Source: a virus. Taken from it: 64,000 nucleotides of DNA. Position numbers and translations under genes: made by a program. The stretch is from positions 22,751 through 86,750 of IMG/VR virus record IMGVR_UViG_3300043411_002463. The stretch is one strand, 5' to 3'. The notes beneath the pieces were generated by a model. It was not told the origin of the DNA. It saw only the letters and a list, made by a program, of their open reading frames with translations, and ran no database searches. Of this stretch, positions 30,213-39,069 are shown piece by piece (the first letter of the stretch is position 1; each line of letters opens with the position of its first letter).

Positions 30213-30829
30213 AGTTATGTATTTTTGGAGCTGGTGGATTTGCTAAAGAAGTTGCTTGGTTAGCTAATGAGTGTGGTTTTGATGTAGCTGCCTTTATAGA
30301 TGTTAAAGAAAAAGAAGATGTATTAGGAATACCAGTCTATACCATTAATTATTTTGATCCACAAATGCATTCAGCAGTGATAGCCGTTGGGTCACCAGAT
30401 TTGAGAAAAAAAATAGTTAAAAATTTAAGTAATACTAATACTAAATTTACTACATTAATTCATCCATCTGTTCATGTAGGATTATATTCTATTATTGGAA
30501 GAGGTTCAGTTATTTGTGCAAATAGTATTATTACCTGTAATGTTAATTTGGGTAATTTTTCTCAAATTAATTTAGCAACTACTATTGGACATGATGTAAC
30601 TACTGGAGATTTTTTTACAACAGCACCACAAGTTGCAATCTCAGGTGGTTGTAATATAGGTTCGGAGGTATACTTTGGAACACATGCTTGTGCCTTAGAA
30701 AATTTAAATATATGTAGTAGAGTTATTGTAGGTGCATCTGCCACTATTACTAAAGATTTAGTTTCTGCAGGTACTTACGTTGGTACTCCTGCTAAATTAA
30801 TGTTGCCATCTCCTGCTTTAGAAACATGA
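30209..30829 (+). CDS. NeuD/PglD-type sugar acyltransferase
   Basis: A 206-residue protein of the NeuD/PglD/PerB family, close to its usual length. KLCIFGAGGFAKEVAWL at the N-terminus is the Rossmann sugar-nucleotide domain. From about 75 the left-handed beta-helix hexapeptide repeats begin (IHPSVHVGLYSIIGRGSVICANSII and so on). IGHDVTTGDF near 126-135 contains the catalytic His seen in PglD, and YVGTPAKL closes the coil. The enzyme would transfer an acetyl group from acetyl-CoA to the amine of a nucleotide-activated 4-amino sugar. This fits with the aminotransferase and dehydratases encoded within the next 6 kb. Confidence 0.85.
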   Translation: MKLCIFGAGGFAKEVAWLANECGFDVAAFIDVKEKEDVLGIPVYTINYFDPQMHSAVIAVGSPDLRKKIVKNLSNTNTKFTTLIHPSVHVGLYSIIGRGSVICANSIITCNVNLGNFSQINLATTIGHDVTTGDFFTTAPQVAISGGCNIGSEVYFGTHACALENLNICSRVIVGASATITKDLVSAGTYVGTPAKLMLPSPALET

Positions 30830-31683
30830 ACTTTAGCTTTAATCAAGATAGAAGAGATAAAGTTTTAGGGTATGGTCAATATAAGATTGACAAGGAGACG
30901 GTTTGTTTTTTACCATTTAGGGGCGAGTTTGGGTGGTATCTAATGAACTTTGTGAAAAGAGTTCATGGATTTAATCATTCTAATAAGTGGGTCTTTTGTA
31001 AACCTGGACATGAAGTATTGTTTCCTAGTGCAACTAAATTCTTTTATGATTGGTCAGATGTTCCAGATGATAAAAAGGCAGGCGTAGTAGTTACTAAAGA
31101 TGAAGATTGGTTAAAATTTAAAATATTAACTGACTTTAATCTTTCTACAGACCAAATTCATTTTTGTTCTCCTTTAGAAACTTCATGGGAAGAAAAACTT
31201 TCTCTTGCTGAGTTTGCTCCAGAGTTAAATAATAGATTTGATAATAATTTAAAGGTTGATATTGTCTTAACTCCAAGACATAGAAAAGTAGATCCATTAA
31301 GGAATTGGAAACCAGAAATTTGGCAAGCTCTTATTTATAGATTAAAAGATTTAGGTTATTCAGTTGGAATATGTGGAGCTAAAGATTCTACCTTTCCACT
31401 TTTAGGAGCTGATTATTATTCATATGATTATGTTAATGTTGATTCTGATGTAGAATTAATGAAAAAATCTAAGTTGGTTATAACTTGTGAATCTGGTCTT
31501 TTATATTTATCATTTTTATGCAAATCTCCAACAATTTGTTTAGGTTTATGGCATGGAGATTTGGGCTCTATATTGCATAGACCTAAAAATGTATTTTTTA
31601 AAGAATGTCGTGAAGGTTGGGAAAATCCTGAAATTTTGGTTCAAGAAATTATAGGGTACATGACACACTCCTATGATATATAA
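30826..31683 (+). CDS. GT9-like (heptosyltransferase-fold) transferase
   Basis: A 285-residue protein with a two-domain GT-B layout. The first half contains CFLPFRGEFGWYLMNFV, comparable to the 'GD.l..tP' start of heptosyltransferases. The second half has VDIVLTPRHRKVDPLRNWKPEIW (near 143-165), GYSVGICGAKDST, then ELMKKSKLVITCESGLLYLSFLCKSPTICL (near 210-239), where a Ser/Gly-rich donor loop replaces the classic 'DTG..H.A' motif. It overlaps the acyltransferase gene by ATGA. Donor and acceptor are unknown. It closes the uninterrupted run of glycosylation genes before a pair of small unknown genes. Confidence 0.6.
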   Translation: MNFSFNQDRRDKVLGYGQYKIDKETVCFLPFRGEFGWYLMNFVKRVHGFNHSNKWVFCKPGHEVLFPSATKFFYDWSDVPDDKKAGVVVTKDEDWLKFKILTDFNLSTDQIHFCSPLETSWEEKLSLAEFAPELNNRFDNNLKVDIVLTPRHRKVDPLRNWKPEIWQALIYRLKDLGYSVGICGAKDSTFPLLGADYYSYDYVNVDSDVELMKKSKLVITCESGLLYLSFLCKSPTICLGLWHGDLGSILHRPKNVFFKECREGWENPEILVQEIIGYMTHSYDI

Positions 31684-31689
31684 TGAGGC

Positions 31690-31983
31690 ATGAGTACTTT
31701 AGCAGAATTAATAGATAAATTAATAACAACAGATACAAAACTATATGATGTCCAATCTAATCTTTATGAGATTAGAAAAATGACTTTTGAAGAATTCAAA
31801 GAAGCATATTCATCAGATGAACAGATGATGAAGCTTTATACAACCTTTAAAAAGGCGTGTGACTTGAATGTTACCCGAAATCAATATATGTTTGCAATTG
31901 ATAAACAATTAGAATCAATTATCGATGAGCGTATTGCTGGTAAAAAAGAAGGTCATTCTTTCGACCCTCATAAAATTTATTAA
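31690..31983 (+). CDS. small unknown protein
   Basis: A 97-residue, highly charged, mostly helical protein (MTFEEFKEAYSSDEQMMKLY; ESIIDERIAGKKEGHSFDPH). No motif recognised. The ATG at 31690 has GAGG just upstream, and the gene sits six bases after the GT9-like gene and overlaps the next small gene by one base (TAATG), so it is a real member of the transcription unit. Confidence 0.55.
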   Translation: MSTLAELIDKLITTDTKLYDVQSNLYEIRKMTFEEFKEAYSSDEQMMKLYTTFKKACDLNVTRNQYMFAIDKQLESIIDERIAGKKEGHSFDPHKIY

Positions 31984-32213
31984 TGAACCACTTGTACAAT
32001 AAGTTTAATTTCAATTCCTTTTTTAATGGAATTTCTGGTTTTTTATTTATAGATGAAAAGCCAGTTCTGATTTATTGGGAAAAAGAATTGGAAATTTATG
32101 TCATTGAAGGCAAAAATATAATACATGTTAGCTCGATAGCTGATTATGAAATGTCTAGGATTGAAGAGCAGGTTATAAGTGAATTTAGAAACAAATATTA
32201 TAAGCTACAATGA
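31983..32213 (+). CDS. small unknown protein
   Basis: A 76-residue protein with a short beta-rich core (ISGFLFIDEKPVLIYWEKELEIYVI) and a C-terminal helix (ADYEMSRIEEQVISEFRNKYYKLQ). No family recognised. It starts at the base where the previous gene stops and overlaps the DegT-type aminotransferase gene by four bases, which argues that it is translated. A regulatory or accessory role in the sugar pathway is possible but unsupported. Confidence 0.5.
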   Translation: MNHLYNKFNFNSFFNGISGFLFIDEKPVLIYWEKELEIYVIEGKNIIHVSSIADYEMSRIEEQVISEFRNKYYKLQ

Positions 32214-33385
32214 TACCAGTATATAAACCATCTTTAAATAAAGAAGAAATAAAAGAATATTTAAGTCAAGTTATTGACAGTACTTGGTTAACCTATGCTG
32301 GTGATTTTTTCAAGATTACATCTGAGAAATTAAAAAAAGTATTAGATGTTAAGCACGTATTATTATGTAATAATGGAAGTAGTGCCACTCATTTAGTAGC
32401 ATTAGCTTTAAAGTTTAAGCATCCGGAAATTACAGACATTATTATTCCCAATAATGTTTACATTGCAGCAATTAATGCATTTATTCAAGATGGAAATTAT
32501 ATTTGTCATTCTGTTGATGCTGATATTAATACCTGGAATTATTCTTTACAAGAGTTAGATTATCAATACAATAAAATTTCCAATAATGGACTTAAAAAAG
32601 TTGCTATTTTAATAGTTCATAATATTGGAAACATAATTAATGTTCCTAAGCTTCAAAGAAAATATCCCAATGCAGTCTTTGTTGTAGATAACTGTGAGGG
32701 ATTTACTGGATCTCATGAAGGAATTAATAGTGCATCTATTGGATTGGCTAGTAGTATTTCTGGATTTGGAAATAAAACCATAACTAGTGGTGAGTTTGGA
32801 GTTTTTTGTACCAATGATACAGAAGTATATCATTATATAAAGTGTATTTGGGGGCAGGGGATGGCGTTATCTAGTTTGCCACTAGATGATAATGGACAAG
32901 AAATACAGAGTCTATCATTCTTATTAGGCAAGAGGTATCAACATCCAGTTTTGGGTTTTAATTATAGAGCAACTAATTTACAAGCTGCAGTAATAGCTTC
33001 GCAATTAAATAGCCTAGATGAGATTTTATCTAAGAAAAAAAGATTATTTGGTTTATATAGAAGATATTGTAGAAATTTAGAAAATATTTTGCCTCAAAAA
33101 ATAGAAGAAGATACTGTTCATTCTCATTGGATGTTTGGTGTTAGAATTTTGGGGAAAAAATATAAAGAAATAGAAAAAATATTTTTAAATAATGGAGTAG
33201 AGTGTCGGCAAATGTTTTTCCCACTATCTAGTTCTTTTACTAAAGATAGAAAAGATGTATTGCTTTGGAAAGAAACCGTTGCTCAAACTTTAAATGAAGA
33301 ATGTGTTATTCTCCCAAGTTTTCCTGATATAGCAGATGAAGAGATTTTTCAAGTAATAAAATGTTTAATTGAAGTAAATGGATAA
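32210..33385 (+). CDS. DegT/DnrJ/EryC1-type PLP sugar aminotransferase
   Basis: A 391-residue enzyme of the usual family size. IPVYKPSLNKEEI begins as in sugar aminotransferases. CNNGSSATHLVALAL near 52-66 holds the PLP phosphate. VVDNCEGFTGSHEG near 157 carries the Asp that contacts the pyridine nitrogen. SGFGNKTITSGEFGVF near 186 supplies the Schiff-base Lys, and LGFNYRATNLQAAV near 246 is the conserved 'G.NyR...qAA' segment. It would aminate the 4-keto carbon of a 4-keto-6-deoxy nucleotide sugar using glutamate. The nearby Gmd points to perosamine synthase; the nearby RmlB-like enzyme would equally allow a VioA-type role. Confidence 0.88.
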   Translation: MIPVYKPSLNKEEIKEYLSQVIDSTWLTYAGDFFKITSEKLKKVLDVKHVLLCNNGSSATHLVALALKFKHPEITDIIIPNNVYIAAINAFIQDGNYICHSVDADINTWNYSLQELDYQYNKISNNGLKKVAILIVHNIGNIINVPKLQRKYPNAVFVVDNCEGFTGSHEGINSASIGLASSISGFGNKTITSGEFGVFCTNDTEVYHYIKCIWGQGMALSSLPLDDNGQEIQSLSFLLGKRYQHPVLGFNYRATNLQAAVIASQLNSLDEILSKKKRLFGLYRRYCRNLENILPQKIEEDTVHSHWMFGVRILGKKYKEIEKIFLNNGVECRQMFFPLSSSFTKDRKDVLLWKETVAQTLNEECVILPSFPDIADEEIFQVIKCLIEVNG

Positions 33386-35000
33386 AAATATGGATAAAAA
33401 ATCAGAATTAAAAAAAGAATTAAGCCCAATTGATGCAATTAATATTTACAATAAATTAGTTGAATTTTTAGCAAAATTAGATTTTGAACAAACAGTTATT
33501 CCTATTAAAATAAAAGAAGAACTTGAATTGTTTTCATCAAAAGACGAAAGCCAAAAAGATAAGTTATTCTCTTTATTTAAAGAGAAGCATTCTTTAGAAT
33601 TAAGATTATTTATTTTAAATAAGTTTAAAAATACTTTATTGAAAGAGTTTGATTCCATTAAAATGACATCAGAAGAAATGTTGTCAAAATATGAAATATT
33701 TACTGAAAGAGAATTTGATATTAATAAACAATTTGCTTTGCAACTTGAACACTTAGTACCTACTCTCATGAAACAGAGTTATTTACTTGATGCTGGATTT
33801 ACACCTGAAGAAATCACTTCAATTTTAACAAAAGAAGAAGAAGCAAAAATAGAAATTGAAAAATTATTTGCTCAAAAAAAACACAGAACATTTGATGGCT
33901 TGTTCAAGAGAGTAGAAAAAGAATCAAATACAGAAAATGCAGGGACTGAATCAGCAGATTCATTACAAAAAACAGGTAGTATTTATGCAAATAGTGTAAA
34001 AGAAGCTATCTATAAAATAAAAGAATTGTTTTCAAAAGTGAAAGAACCTCAACCCAGCGATCAAGAATCTAGTGAAGGTGAAGATTTAGGAGAAATAACA
34101 GAAGATGATTCTTTACAAGAATCAGATCTATCTACTGATATTTGTTCAAACATAGAATCTATGTCCATTCCAGGAACATATTTTAGCGTAGATACTAAAG
34201 ATATGTTAAAAGATCTTGATTTTTTAGAAGCAATGGGTAAAAATACCAAGACTGATCTACCTGCTCAACAACAAAAGTCACTAAACCAAATGATGACTAA
34301 TCAAGGTGGATTTAAAAAAATAAACAAAGAAATAGAAGATGATTTCTCTAGCGTTTTATTTGGGGAAAATGAAATTAAAAATATTAAAAATATGAATGCT
34401 AATGATTTATTTTATTTATACTTAAATGAATTAAAAAAAATCTTACATCAAGGTAATCTTGATAAAATCTATAAATCAAGAGAATTAATGGAAATATCAT
34501 ATAATTTAATATTGTGTTTCATTAAAAAACACAATGATTTAGAGGCAATTAAATCTATACCTGATAATGCTAATAAATTTTGGATTTTTATTAAAAGTGA
34601 GTTAGGATTATATCTTAATGTATTAAAGTTTCCATCAGTTGATAATATAAATACAATGTATAATATTATTATTAATAATAAAGAATCAATTGTTGAAAAA
34701 TTAGAAAAATGTATCAATTTTAATCATAATGTTACTGAAAAAACAACAGAAGTTCAACCAACTAATAAAGACATTAGTTCTTCATTACAAAATCTGTTTA
34801 ATAATCAATCATCACCTTCACAAAACGAAGTTGTATCACAACCAGGCGAAGTTACCACAGCAGGTCAACCACCACTAAGCATTAAAGAAGCTAAAGAAAT
34901 AATTGCTAAATATTCAGAGATAATAAATCAATCTAAGCCTAATCCAGAAACAAATAAATCTTTGATAGATCTTATTGAAGTACTAAACAAATCACTCTAA
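33378..35000 (+). CDS. unknown acidic, partly disordered protein
   Basis: A 540-residue protein with no known family. Residues 1-180 look helical and charged (SPIDAINIYNKLVEFLAKLDFE; LEHLVPTLMKQSYLLDAGFTPEEI). Residues about 215-260 are a Ser/Glu/Asp-rich low-complexity stretch, and 455-515 are Gln/Asn/Ser/Pro-rich, ending in a helical SIKEAKEIIAKYSEI segment. Such architecture is common in phage scaffolding, internal virion or assembly proteins, but nothing specific identifies it. The start at 33378 has GAAG upstream and overlaps the aminotransferase gene by eight bases. A second ATG four codons later is possible. Confidence 0.45.
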   Translation: MDKNMDKKSELKKELSPIDAINIYNKLVEFLAKLDFEQTVIPIKIKEELELFSSKDESQKDKLFSLFKEKHSLELRLFILNKFKNTLLKEFDSIKMTSEEMLSKYEIFTEREFDINKQFALQLEHLVPTLMKQSYLLDAGFTPEEITSILTKEEEAKIEIEKLFAQKKHRTFDGLFKRVEKESNTENAGTESADSLQKTGSIYANSVKEAIYKIKELFSKVKEPQPSDQESSEGEDLGEITEDDSLQESDLSTDICSNIESMSIPGTYFSVDTKDMLKDLDFLEAMGKNTKTDLPAQQQKSLNQMMTNQGGFKKINKEIEDDFSSVLFGENEIKNIKNMNANDLFYLYLNELKKILHQGNLDKIYKSRELMEISYNLILCFIKKHNDLEAIKSIPDNANKFWIFIKSELGLYLNVLKFPSVDNINTMYNIIINNKESIVEKLEKCINFNHNVTEKTTEVQPTNKDISSSLQNLFNNQSSPSQNEVVSQPGEVTTAGQPPLSIKEAKEIIAKYSEIINQSKPNPETNKSLIDLIEVLNKSL

Positions 35001-35011
35001 ATAGTAGAATC

Positions 35012-35266
35012 ATGAGTAAAGAAGATGATCATAGAGGTTGTATACCAATAATAGAAAGTTTGCCTGATGACCATTGGATACTTAATTTAGACAAAACACT
35101 TTCTGAAATTCAAAACAAATCCGATGAAGAAATGGCGATATATCTTCATTTGTCATTAGAAGAGTATTATGATTTGCTCAGTCGAGCCGTTGAAAATGTT
35201 GAAAGAGAAACGGAACGAATAAACAGATCAATTATTGATAATAAATTAAAGAAAGATAATAGATGA
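35012..35266 (+). CDS. small unknown acidic protein
   Basis: An 84-residue acidic, helical protein (DEEMAIYLHLSLEEYYDLLSRAVENVERETERINR). The helix-turn-helix-like spacing near 48-58 is suggestive but not convincing. It lies 11 bases after the unknown acidic gene and overlaps the Gmd gene by four bases, so it is translationally coupled to the sugar dehydratase. Function unknown. Confidence 0.5.
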   Translation: MSKEDDHRGCIPIIESLPDDHWILNLDKTLSEIQNKSDEEMAIYLHLSLEEYYDLLSRAVENVERETERINRSIIDNKLKKDNR

Positions 35267-36234
35267 AAAAAGTATTAATAACAGGAATTACGGGACAGAC
35301 AGGTAGTTTTTTAGCTGATTTGTATTTAGAACGTGGCTGGGAAGTTTATGGAATGGTTAGAAGAGCTTCTAACTTTAATACACAAAGAATAGACCACATC
35401 TTTTCTAAAATTAAACTATCCTTTGGTGATTTGGCAGATCAATCATCTATGGATGAGCTTGTTAAATCTGTACAACCTGATGTACTTATTCATTGTGGTG
35501 CCCAATCTCACGTCAGAGTATCTTTTGATATACCTGTATATACAGCAGATGTAACTGGTGTAGCAACTGTTCGATTATTGGAATCAGTCAGAAAATATAG
35601 TCCGGAAACTCATTTTATTAATCTTGCTTCTTCAGAAATGTTTGGTTCTTCACCGCCGCCACAATCTGAAGCTACATTGTTTCAGCCATGTTCCATTTAT
35701 GCATGTGCTAAAGTCATGGGATATTATTCAACTATTAATTATAGAGAATCTTATGGTTTGAAAGCATCTAATGCAATTGTTTTCAATAAAGAGTCAGAAC
35801 GACGAGGTGAAACATTTGTTACTAGAAAAATAACAAGAGCTGCTACCAGAATTAAGTTAGGATTACAAGACAAGTTATATCTTGGAAATTTACAAGCAAA
35901 AAGAACCTGGATGCATTGTTGGGATGCTTGCGAAGCTTTGGAGTTGATGGGTAATGCAGAAACTTCAGATGATTATTGTATTTCTGGCAAAGACATGCAT
36001 TCGGTTGAAGAATTTGCTAATTTAGTTTTTGATAAGTTGGGATTATCTTTTAAAGATTATGTAGATTTTGATCCTAAACTATTAAGACCAAGAGAAGTAG
36101 ATGCTCTTCAAGGAGATTATACAAAGATAAATAAAGCTTTGGGTTGGGAGCCAAAAATCTCATTTGAAGGATTGGTAGATAGAATGTTGAATTACGATCT
36201 TGAATTGGCACAACAAGAAAAGAAATTAAAATGA
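35263..36234 (+). CDS. gmd: GDP-mannose 4,6-dehydratase
   Basis: A 323-residue extended short-chain dehydrogenase, slightly shorter than bacterial Gmd (about 345-370). GITGQTGSFLADLYLERG at 7-24 is the NADP-binding motif in its Gmd form. SSEMFG near 123 and YACAK near 146 are the catalytic Ser/Thr-Glu and Tyr-x3-Lys. RRGETFVTRKITRA near 185 is the Gmd signature. LRPREVDALQGD near 275 binds the GDP part. The enzyme converts GDP-mannose to GDP-4-keto-6-deoxymannose, the substrate for perosamine or fucose branches. No fucose synthase is seen nearby, whereas an aminotransferase and an acyltransferase are, favouring perosamine. Confidence 0.92.
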   Translation: MKKVLITGITGQTGSFLADLYLERGWEVYGMVRRASNFNTQRIDHIFSKIKLSFGDLADQSSMDELVKSVQPDVLIHCGAQSHVRVSFDIPVYTADVTGVATVRLLESVRKYSPETHFINLASSEMFGSSPPPQSEATLFQPCSIYACAKVMGYYSTINYRESYGLKASNAIVFNKESERRGETFVTRKITRAATRIKLGLQDKLYLGNLQAKRTWMHCWDACEALELMGNAETSDDYCISGKDMHSVEEFANLVFDKLGLSFKDYVDFDPKLLRPREVDALQGDYTKINKALGWEPKISFEGLVDRMLNYDLELAQQEKKLK

Positions 36235-37181
36235 AGAAGATATTAATTACAGGTTCTTGTGGTTTTATAGGTTCTAATTTTGTTAGATATGCAACTTATA
36301 ACAAACTACCATACCAAATATCAAGTGTAGATAAATTAGTATATCAACACTCAAAAAATAATCTTTATATAAATAAAGATCATAATTTTTATATGGGTGA
36401 TATTTCTGATTTTCATTTTATGAAAAATGTTTTTGAGTTAGAAAAACCACATATAGTTATTAATTTTGCAGCTGAAACACATGTGGATCAATCCATTGAA
36501 AATCCATTAAATATAATAGATGTAAACGTAAAAGGCACTCAAGTATTATTAGATTTAGCTGTTAAAAATAAAATAGAAAAATTTGTTCAAGTATCAACAG
36601 ATGAAGTATATGGTCATTTAAATGATGGCGATAAACCTTGGACTGAAGAAGATAAAACTAACCCAAGAAATCCATATTCTGCTAGTAAGTTAGGAGCGGA
36701 ACATTTAGTTAGAGCTTGCCATAATACTTTTGGGTTAAATTATATAATTACAAGAAGTTGTAATAATTTTGGAATAAGACAATCTACTAGAAATTTGATA
36801 CCTAAAATAATTAAAAATGTTTCGGCTAGCGAAGTTATGCCGATTTATGGCACAGGCATGAATGTTAGGGAATGGATATCAGCAGAAGATCATGTAGCGG
36901 CAATCTTAAAGATATTGGATAGTGATAAAACAAACGAAACATTTAATATATCGACGGGGTGGGAAATCTCAAATTTGGAGATGTTTCATTTAGTTACTGG
37001 ATTTCTTAATAAAGGTCATGATTTAATACGTTTCGTGCAAGATCGTCCCGGACATGATTTTCGTTACGCTATAGACAATGCTAAGCTCGTTGCATTGGGT
37101 TGGAAGCCAAGTGCATCATTTAAAAAACAATTAGAGCGTGCAGTTAATTGGTACGGAAATAATCAATGGTTCCTTAGATGA
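36231..37181 (+). CDS. rmlB: dTDP-glucose 4,6-dehydratase-like enzyme
   Basis: A 316-residue extended SDR enzyme. ITGSCGFIGSNFVRY at 6-20 binds NAD. FAAETHVDQSIENP near 84, STDEVYG at 122-128 with the Asp-Glu pair characteristic of RmlB, YSASKLGAEHLV near 149 with the catalytic Tyr and Lys, and RPGHDFRYAIDNAKL near 271 are all RmlB signatures. It would turn dTDP-glucose into dTDP-4-keto-6-deoxyglucose. It overlaps gmd by four bases. No RmlA, RmlC or RmlD lies in the window, so the product either feeds the DegT aminotransferase here or host enzymes. A closely related UDP-sugar dehydratase is a lesser alternative. Confidence 0.85.
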   Translation: MKKILITGSCGFIGSNFVRYATYNKLPYQISSVDKLVYQHSKNNLYINKDHNFYMGDISDFHFMKNVFELEKPHIVINFAAETHVDQSIENPLNIIDVNVKGTQVLLDLAVKNKIEKFVQVSTDEVYGHLNDGDKPWTEEDKTNPRNPYSASKLGAEHLVRACHNTFGLNYIITRSCNNFGIRQSTRNLIPKIIKNVSASEVMPIYGTGMNVREWISAEDHVAAILKILDSDKTNETFNISTGWEISNLEMFHLVTGFLNKGHDLIRFVQDRPGHDFRYAIDNAKLVALGWKPSASFKKQLERAVNWYGNNQWFLR

Positions 37182-37777
37182 TAAAATATAAATTTGAACA
37201 AGAAGACTTAGATAAATGTAAGAAATTTTCTGAAGAGGTAGATACTTCTTTTTATGCTACTAGAAACCAATTTAACTCTGAAAAACGAGTAAAAGATTCG
37301 TATATTGGTAAGCTTGGTGAAATTGCTGTATATCAAATATTAAAAAATCAAATAAAAGATATAACAGAGCCTGATTTTAAGATATATAAAGCAAAAGAAA
37401 AATCATGGGATTTTGATTTGAAGGGTGAAGGAATGAATCTTCATATCAAAACTCAAGATCTTAAAGTTGGCGAAAAATATGGAGTTTCTTGGATTTTTCA
37501 ATTTGGCGATGGTAAATCTAGGTCATATGATAAAGAAATATTTGATAGAATATCACCAAGCCAATATGTTGCATTTGTTTCTTTAGATTTGGTTGAATCA
37601 GAAGCAACAGTAAGAGCAATGGTAAGTTTAGATTTCTTACATGAAAAGAAAATTTGGGCAGCGCCAAAACTAGATAAATTAAAAATAGCAAATAAAGTAG
37701 CTGTTTACTTAAAAGATCTGGAAAAATATCCAGAAGAGTTAGACGCACTTAAAATACAACAAAATGAGCAGGAGTAA
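37178..37777 (+). CDS. PD-(D/E)XK nuclease-like protein
   Basis: A 199-residue protein. A helix with YIGKLGEIAVYQILKN (near 42-57) is followed by PDFKIYKAKEKSWDFDLKG and LHIKTQDLKVG (near 68-102). The order of Glu in a helix, Asp at a strand start, then a strand with x-x-K-T is the restriction-endonuclease-like core, with the usual acidic residue before the Lys replaced by Ile/His. Either the site is degenerate or the alignment differs slightly. It lies between sugar enzymes and the tubulin-like gene and overlaps rmlB by four bases. A role in host DNA degradation or recombination would be speculative. Confidence 0.45.
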   Translation: MIKYKFEQEDLDKCKKFSEEVDTSFYATRNQFNSEKRVKDSYIGKLGEIAVYQILKNQIKDITEPDFKIYKAKEKSWDFDLKGEGMNLHIKTQDLKVGEKYGVSWIFQFGDGKSRSYDKEIFDRISPSQYVAFVSLDLVESEATVRAMVSLDFLHEKKIWAAPKLDKLKIANKVAVYLKDLEKYPEELDALKIQQNEQE

Positions 37778-37782
37778 AATCA

Positions 37783-39069
37783 ATGACTGAAATCGTTAAT
37801 GATTTAGACAATTTACCACCAGATGAGCTGGAATTACTGAAACAGAAACTAGGAAAAAAGATGCCTGTAACAATCGTAGAAACCCGCAAAAGAAGCATGA
37901 ATTTTGGAATCGTTGGCACTGGTCAAGCAGGCTCAAGAGTCGCTGAAAAGTTCCATGAATTAGGTTATGAGACGGTTGTATTTAACACAGCTCAACAAGA
38001 CCTTGCTCATATCAAACTACCAGAAGAAAGAAAATTATTACTTCAATATGGTTTGGGTGGAGCTGCTAAAGAATTAGACATCGGTAGAGAAGCTGCAGAA
38101 TCACACAGAAATGAAATAAATGATTTGATTACCAAACATCTAGAAGACTCTCATGTTAATATCTTATGTTTATCATTGGGTGGTGGTTCTGGCGCCGGCT
38201 CTGTAGATACTATGATAGAGGTCTTACAGGCGCAAGGCAAGCCCATTGTAGTTATTGCCGTCCTACCAATGGATTCAGATGACGGTCAAACTAAGTCGAA
38301 CTCATTAGAAACGCTAGCAAAGATTGCAAAACATATCCAAGATAGAAGAGTACAATCTATTATTGTAGTGGATAATGCAAAAATCGAATCAATTTATTCA
38401 GAAGTTAGTCAATTAAAGTTTTTTGAATTAGCAAACGAAGTTATCGTTGAACCAATCGATAAATTCAATACCTTGAGCGCAGAAGATTCACCTGTTAAGG
38501 CTTTAGATAGCACTGAGTGGGCAAAGCTATTGATTGATGGCGAAGGCTTAACTATTTTCGGCAGTCTTGTAGTTACTAACTATGAAGATGAAACTTCTAT
38601 TGCCGAAGCTGTATTAAACAATCTTTCTAACAATTTATTGGCTGAAGGTTTTGATTTAACCCAAGCTAAATATGCTGGTTGGATTGTAGCAGCTAATGAA
38701 AAAGTTTTAGAAAAAATACCACAACGTGCTTTAACTTTTGCTAATTCGTTAGTTCAAGAAAAAGTTCCAGGAACAAAAACAGTTTTCCGTGGAGTTTATG
38801 TAACAAACGATGTAGATGATGATGTTAAGGTATATTCTTGCTTTAGCGGGCTTGGATTACCAACAAGCAGATTAGATGCTCTTAAGAAAGAAGTAGCATC
38901 TTCTTTTGCACAAGCCAAGTCAAAAGATGAAACTAGAAACTTATCTTTACATTTGGATACTGGCAAAAATTCTACAGTATCAGAAGCACAAAAAGTTAAA
39001 GATAAAATCGTTGCAAAAAACTCTTCTTTTGGTAAGTTTATGGGAAGGGTTACCGATAAAAGAAAATGA
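37783..39069 (+). CDS. FtsZ/tubulin-superfamily GTPase
   Basis: A 428-residue protein. VGTGQAGSR near 44-52 corresponds to the first FtsZ glycine loop, VVFNTAQQDL follows as 'NTD.Q.L', and GGGSGAG at 133-139 is the tubulin signature G-box. LDSTEWAKLL near 241 sits where the T7 catalytic loop should be; it keeps an Asp and a Glu but not the usual Asn. A 40-residue N-terminal extension and a basic tail (KFMGRVTDKRK) flank the core. GGAG lies ahead of the ATG. Phage tubulins (PhuZ, TubZ-like) build filaments that position replicating DNA or segregate plasmid-like prophages. This one is longer than PhuZ (about 315) and reads closer to FtsZ in its first loop. Confidence 0.8.
   Translation: MTEIVNDLDNLPPDELELLKQKLGKKMPVTIVETRKRSMNFGIVGTGQAGSRVAEKFHELGYETVVFNTAQQDLAHIKLPEERKLLLQYGLGGAAKELDIGREAAESHRNEINDLITKHLEDSHVNILCLSLGGGSGAGSVDTMIEVLQAQGKPIVVIAVLPMDSDDGQTKSNSLETLAKIAKHIQDRRVQSIIVVDNAKIESIYSEVSQLKFFELANEVIVEPIDKFNTLSAEDSPVKALDSTEWAKLLIDGEGLTIFGSLVVTNYEDETSIAEAVLNNLSNNLLAEGFDLTQAKYAGWIVAANEKVLEKIPQRALTFANSLVQEKVPGTKTVFRGVYVTNDVDDDVKVYSCFSGLGLPTSRLDALKKEVASSFAQAKSKDETRNLSLHLDTGKNSTVSEAQKVKDKIVAKNSSFGKFMGRVTDKRK

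Noticed and set aside
37783-39069. Tubulin-like gene taken as proof of a nucleus-forming (PhuZ/chimallin) phage
   Set aside because: No chimallin-like gene or multisubunit phage RNA polymerase is seen, and the window instead has a T4-like sigma factor, UvsW and baseplate genes.
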